Positions 12,205-14,276 of a DNA stretch of 14,276 nt are shown here, piece by piece. Each line of letters starts with the position of its first letter. Position 1 is the first letter of the stretch. The DNA is from an uncultured Bacilli bacterium (GTDB taxonomy: Bacteria; Bacillota_I; Bacilli_A; RF39; UBA660): assembly GCA_934167785.1 (NCBI GenBank), contig CAKPLX010000029.1, positions 1-14,276 on the forward strand, read 5' to 3'. The translations under genes were made by a program, and so were the position numbers. Below the pieces are notes generated by a model that worked only from the letters and a program-made list of their open reading frames with translations, searched no databases and was not told where the DNA came from.

Positions 12205-14154
12205 ATGAAAAAATTTAAGATTTTGTTTTTAGTTTTTATTTTGTGTGGGGTTATTTTTATTTGTTTCAAAAATTCAACTGCCTCTGTTTTGAATGATTAT
12301 TATCAAAAAATTAATGAAAAAACTTTAAAAAAAAGTCATTTGAAAGATGAAGATTTAAATTGGAATCGTTTTGTGGAGACTCAAGATGCTGTTGATGATG
12401 AAAGCTATTCGTTAGTAAAAGATGTTATTCAGGGGAATGAAAATGAATTTGCATTAAATGATGCCTTTAATCAGGTTTATTCTAACATTATTTCTAAAGA
12501 AAAAAGAAATCAGTTAGGAGTTGTCCCTTTGGAAAAATATATTCATGAAGTAATGGATGTTTCTGATATTTGGGCTTTAGAAGATAGTATTATTGATATT
12601 GAAAATGAATTAGGAATTGGGATACTTACTAATATTTCTGTTGATTTAGATCCTGAAGATACACAACACAATTTGGTTTATCTTTCTCCTGTTAATTTTG
12701 TCTTTGGTGCTAGTAGTGATTATTTTAGTAATGATGATTATTTAACGTATAAGGCTTATATAAAAAGAGCGATTATTCAATTACTTCAGGTCTATGGTTA
12801 TTCTAAGAAAGAGGCACATTCTATTTCTGATCAGTTAATTGATTTTTATACAAATATTAGTAAAAATTCAAAATTGAGTGCTGATTTATTAGAGGTTAAA
12901 AATATTTATCATAAAATTGATTTTTCTTTTCTTGAAGAAGTTTACTCTAGGGTAGATATGAAAAAGTATTTTGCGTCTAAAGAAATAAAGGAATCTTATT
13001 ATAATTTGGTTGATGAAGGACAATATCGGAAGTTGAATGAGTATTTTAGTAATGAATATCTTGATATTTGGAAATATCATCTTCTAGTTATGATTTTGTC
13101 TAATTATGCGCCATATTTATCTGATGATTATGTGAATGTTGTCTTAAATTTTCAAAAAAATATTAGTGGAAGTCAGAAAAAAGAGGAAGAACAAGGAAAT
13201 TTAGATATGCTTATTCAATTATTTTCTGAGGAGACTTCTTCATTATATGCAATGAAGTATCAAGATTTAAAGAAAAAAAGTTATTTGGAGGATACTTTTC
13301 TTAAGATTAAGGAAACTTATAAGAAAATGATTAAGGAAAATACTTGGCTTTCTCAACAAGCAAAGGATCAAGCCATTTTAAAATTGGAAAAAATGAATAT
13401 TCAAATTGGGCAAGAAAATAGTGATTTTTCTTATTTACAAGATATTTTGTTGGAAGATGGAAATTTAATTCAAAATGTTATAGAGATTAATAAGATGCGT
13501 AATAGAAGAGAAATTTTAAAATTAAAGAGAAATAAAATAAATAGAAATATTGATGAAATAGCGGTAAATGCTTATTATAGTCCTGCTTCTCAAGTTGTAT
13601 ATGTTCCTATTGCTCTTTATCATTTGGTTGATTTGAACAAAGATTTCTATTTTAATTTAGGAAGTGTTGGAATGATTTTGGCTCATGAAGTTAGCCATGC
13701 TTTTGATTGGAATGGAAGTTTTTATGATGCTGATGGGAACTATGGTGATTGGTGGAGTTCTAGCGATCGAAAAAAGTATGAAAAATTAAAAAAAGATGTT
13801 ATTGCTTATTATTCAAGATATGAGGTTTTAAGTGGAAGATATGTGAATGGGGAAAAAACTTTGAATGAAAATATTGCTGATTTAGGTGCTGTTCATTGTA
13901 TTAGTAATATTTTAATAGAACAAGGTGGGAAGAGAGAGGATGCTAAGGAGATGTTTGAAAGTTATGCTAATCTTTGGGTTAGTGAAGCGAAAGATGAGTA
14001 TACAAAATTATTGCTTTTAATGGATAATCATGCGCCAAATTCTATTCGGGTTAATGCTGTTTTATCTTCTACATCTTTATTTTATGATACTTATCGGCTT
14101 GATTTTTTTGACCAGATGTATTTGAAAGAAAAAGATAGAGTAAGTGTATGGTAA
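12205..14154 (+). CDS. M13-family zinc metallopeptidase (neprilysin/PepO-like)
   Basis: This encodes 649 residues, a normal full length for M13 enzymes. Residues 1-4 are basic and about 5-22 hydrophobic, giving a signal anchor that places the catalytic domain outside the membrane. The zinc site is HEVSH at 494-498 (H494 and H498 ligands, E495 catalytic) with the third ligand E555 in NENIADLGA, and D559 in its usual place. The substrate-binding NAYY is at 455-458, and H609 and R615 (NHAPNSIRVNA) match the family's C-terminal catalytic motif. Family members cut short peptides and oligopeptides. Small departures are VYVPIALY in place of the usual 'I-FPAGIL-PP' stretch, and Val-Ser in place of the common Ile-Thr in the zinc motif. 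The ATG is 5 bases after the permease stop with only a weak ribosome binding site (AGG at 12194-12196), so translation is probably coupled. Confidence 0.93.
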   Translation: MKKFKILFLVFILCGVIFICFKNSTASVLNDYYQKINEKTLKKSHLKDEDLNWNRFVETQDAVDDESYSLVKDVIQGNENEFALNDAFNQVYSNIISKEKRNQLGVVPLEKYIHEVMDVSDIWALEDSIIDIENELGIGILTNISVDLDPEDTQHNLVYLSPVNFVFGASSDYFSNDDYLTYKAYIKRAIIQLLQVYGYSKKEAHSISDQLIDFYTNISKNSKLSADLLEVKNIYHKIDFSFLEEVYSRVDMKKYFASKEIKESYYNLVDEGQYRKLNEYFSNEYLDIWKYHLLVMILSNYAPYLSDDYVNVVLNFQKNISGSQKKEEEQGNLDMLIQLFSEETSSLYAMKYQDLKKKSYLEDTFLKIKETYKKMIKENTWLSQQAKDQAILKLEKMNIQIGQENSDFSYLQDILLEDGNLIQNVIEINKMRNRREILKLKRNKINRNIDEIAVNAYYSPASQVVYVPIALYHLVDLNKDFYFNLGSVGMILAHEVSHAFDWNGSFYDADGNYGDWWSSSDRKKYEKLKKDVIAYYSRYEVLSGRYVNGEKTLNENIADLGAVHCISNILIEQGGKREDAKEMFESYANLWVSEAKDEYTKLLLLMDNHAPNSIRVNAVLSSTSLFYDTYRLDFFDQMYLKEKDRVSVW

Positions 14155-14276
14155 AAATAAAATACTTATTGAAAATATTCTTTATTAAATGGATATTTTT
14201 GGTTCTTTGTCAAATAGTGGGTGTAACCAAAATTTTGATAAAGAAATTTAAACAAGTCAATACTAATATGTGTTGG
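14148..14276 (+). CDS. Start of a small basic membrane protein, cut by the window end
   Basis: An ATG at 14148 overlaps the last bases of the peptidase gene in another frame and reads 43 codons without a stop to the end of the window. The residues are MVKIKYLLKIFFIKWIFLVL, then a short hydrophobic stretch and a basic segment (KILIKKFK). That is the composition expected of an N-terminal membrane segment. No strong ribosome binding site precedes it, so it would rely on coupling to the peptidase gene. It would be the fifth gene of the operon. The family is unknown, and with only 43 codons visible it could still be chance. Confidence 0.45.
   Translation, partial: MVKIKYLLKIFFIKWIFLVLCQIVGVTKILIKKFKQVNTNMCW

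Noticed and set aside
12889..13080. Reverse-strand open frame of 63 codons
   Set aside because: It is antisense to the M13 peptidase and rich in Ile, Phe and Lys, as expected from AT-rich shadow frames.
1..14276. Mycoplasma-type code with TGA as tryptophan
   Set aside because: TGA ends several genes at well-placed stops (1216-1218, 7046-7048, 10288-10290, 11055-11057) and tryptophan is encoded by TGG throughout.

Overview
The window is AT-rich (roughly 30% G+C by eye) and every gene is on the + strand. It looks like chromosomal DNA of a low-GC Bacillota, most likely an uncultured Bacilli lineage such as the RF39/Mollicutes-related gut clades. The reasons are the Bacillus-type ylbD-ylbE-ylbF-rsmD gene order, Shine-Dalgarno sites of the AGGAGG and AGGTGAT types, short U-tailed terminators and very compact spacing. 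TGA ends several genes and none of the reading frames needs it as tryptophan, so this is code 11 and not a mycoplasma code. The taxon is inference.

Region 1 (1-1790) is housekeeping. It holds the 3' end of a small DUF6508-like gene and its terminator, then ylbD-like, ylbE-like, ylbF-like and rsmD, closed by a terminator at 1761-1790. Region 2 (1791-3560) has two single genes, each with its own terminator: an orphan type IV prepilin and endonuclease IV (nfo).

Region 3 (3561-7876) is the most unusual part: a three-gene surface operon from a GTG start at 3608. The first two proteins share a cysteine-rich domain of about 290 residues with about a dozen conserved cysteines. In the first it follows a TasA/camelysin-like N-terminal module. 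In the second it is followed by two Ig-like modules and a beta-rich C-terminal module. The third is a membrane-anchored extracytoplasmic protein of unknown family. I cannot assign a function to the set.

Region 4 (7877-9707) is one gene for a 568-residue, highly charged coiled-coil protein of unknown family, with its own promoter and terminator. Region 5 (9708-14276) is a tight operon: a tail-anchored 178-residue protein with a DUF1292-like N-terminus, a NatA-like ABC ATPase, a NatB-like permease, an M13 (neprilysin/PepO-like) zinc metallopeptidase, and the start of a further small basic membrane protein that runs off the window at 14276.

Several promoters overlap the terminator of the gene before, with the -35 box inside the hairpin. 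No tRNA, rRNA, CRISPR array, transposase or riboswitch was recognised, and no gene-free stretch exceeds 300 bases.
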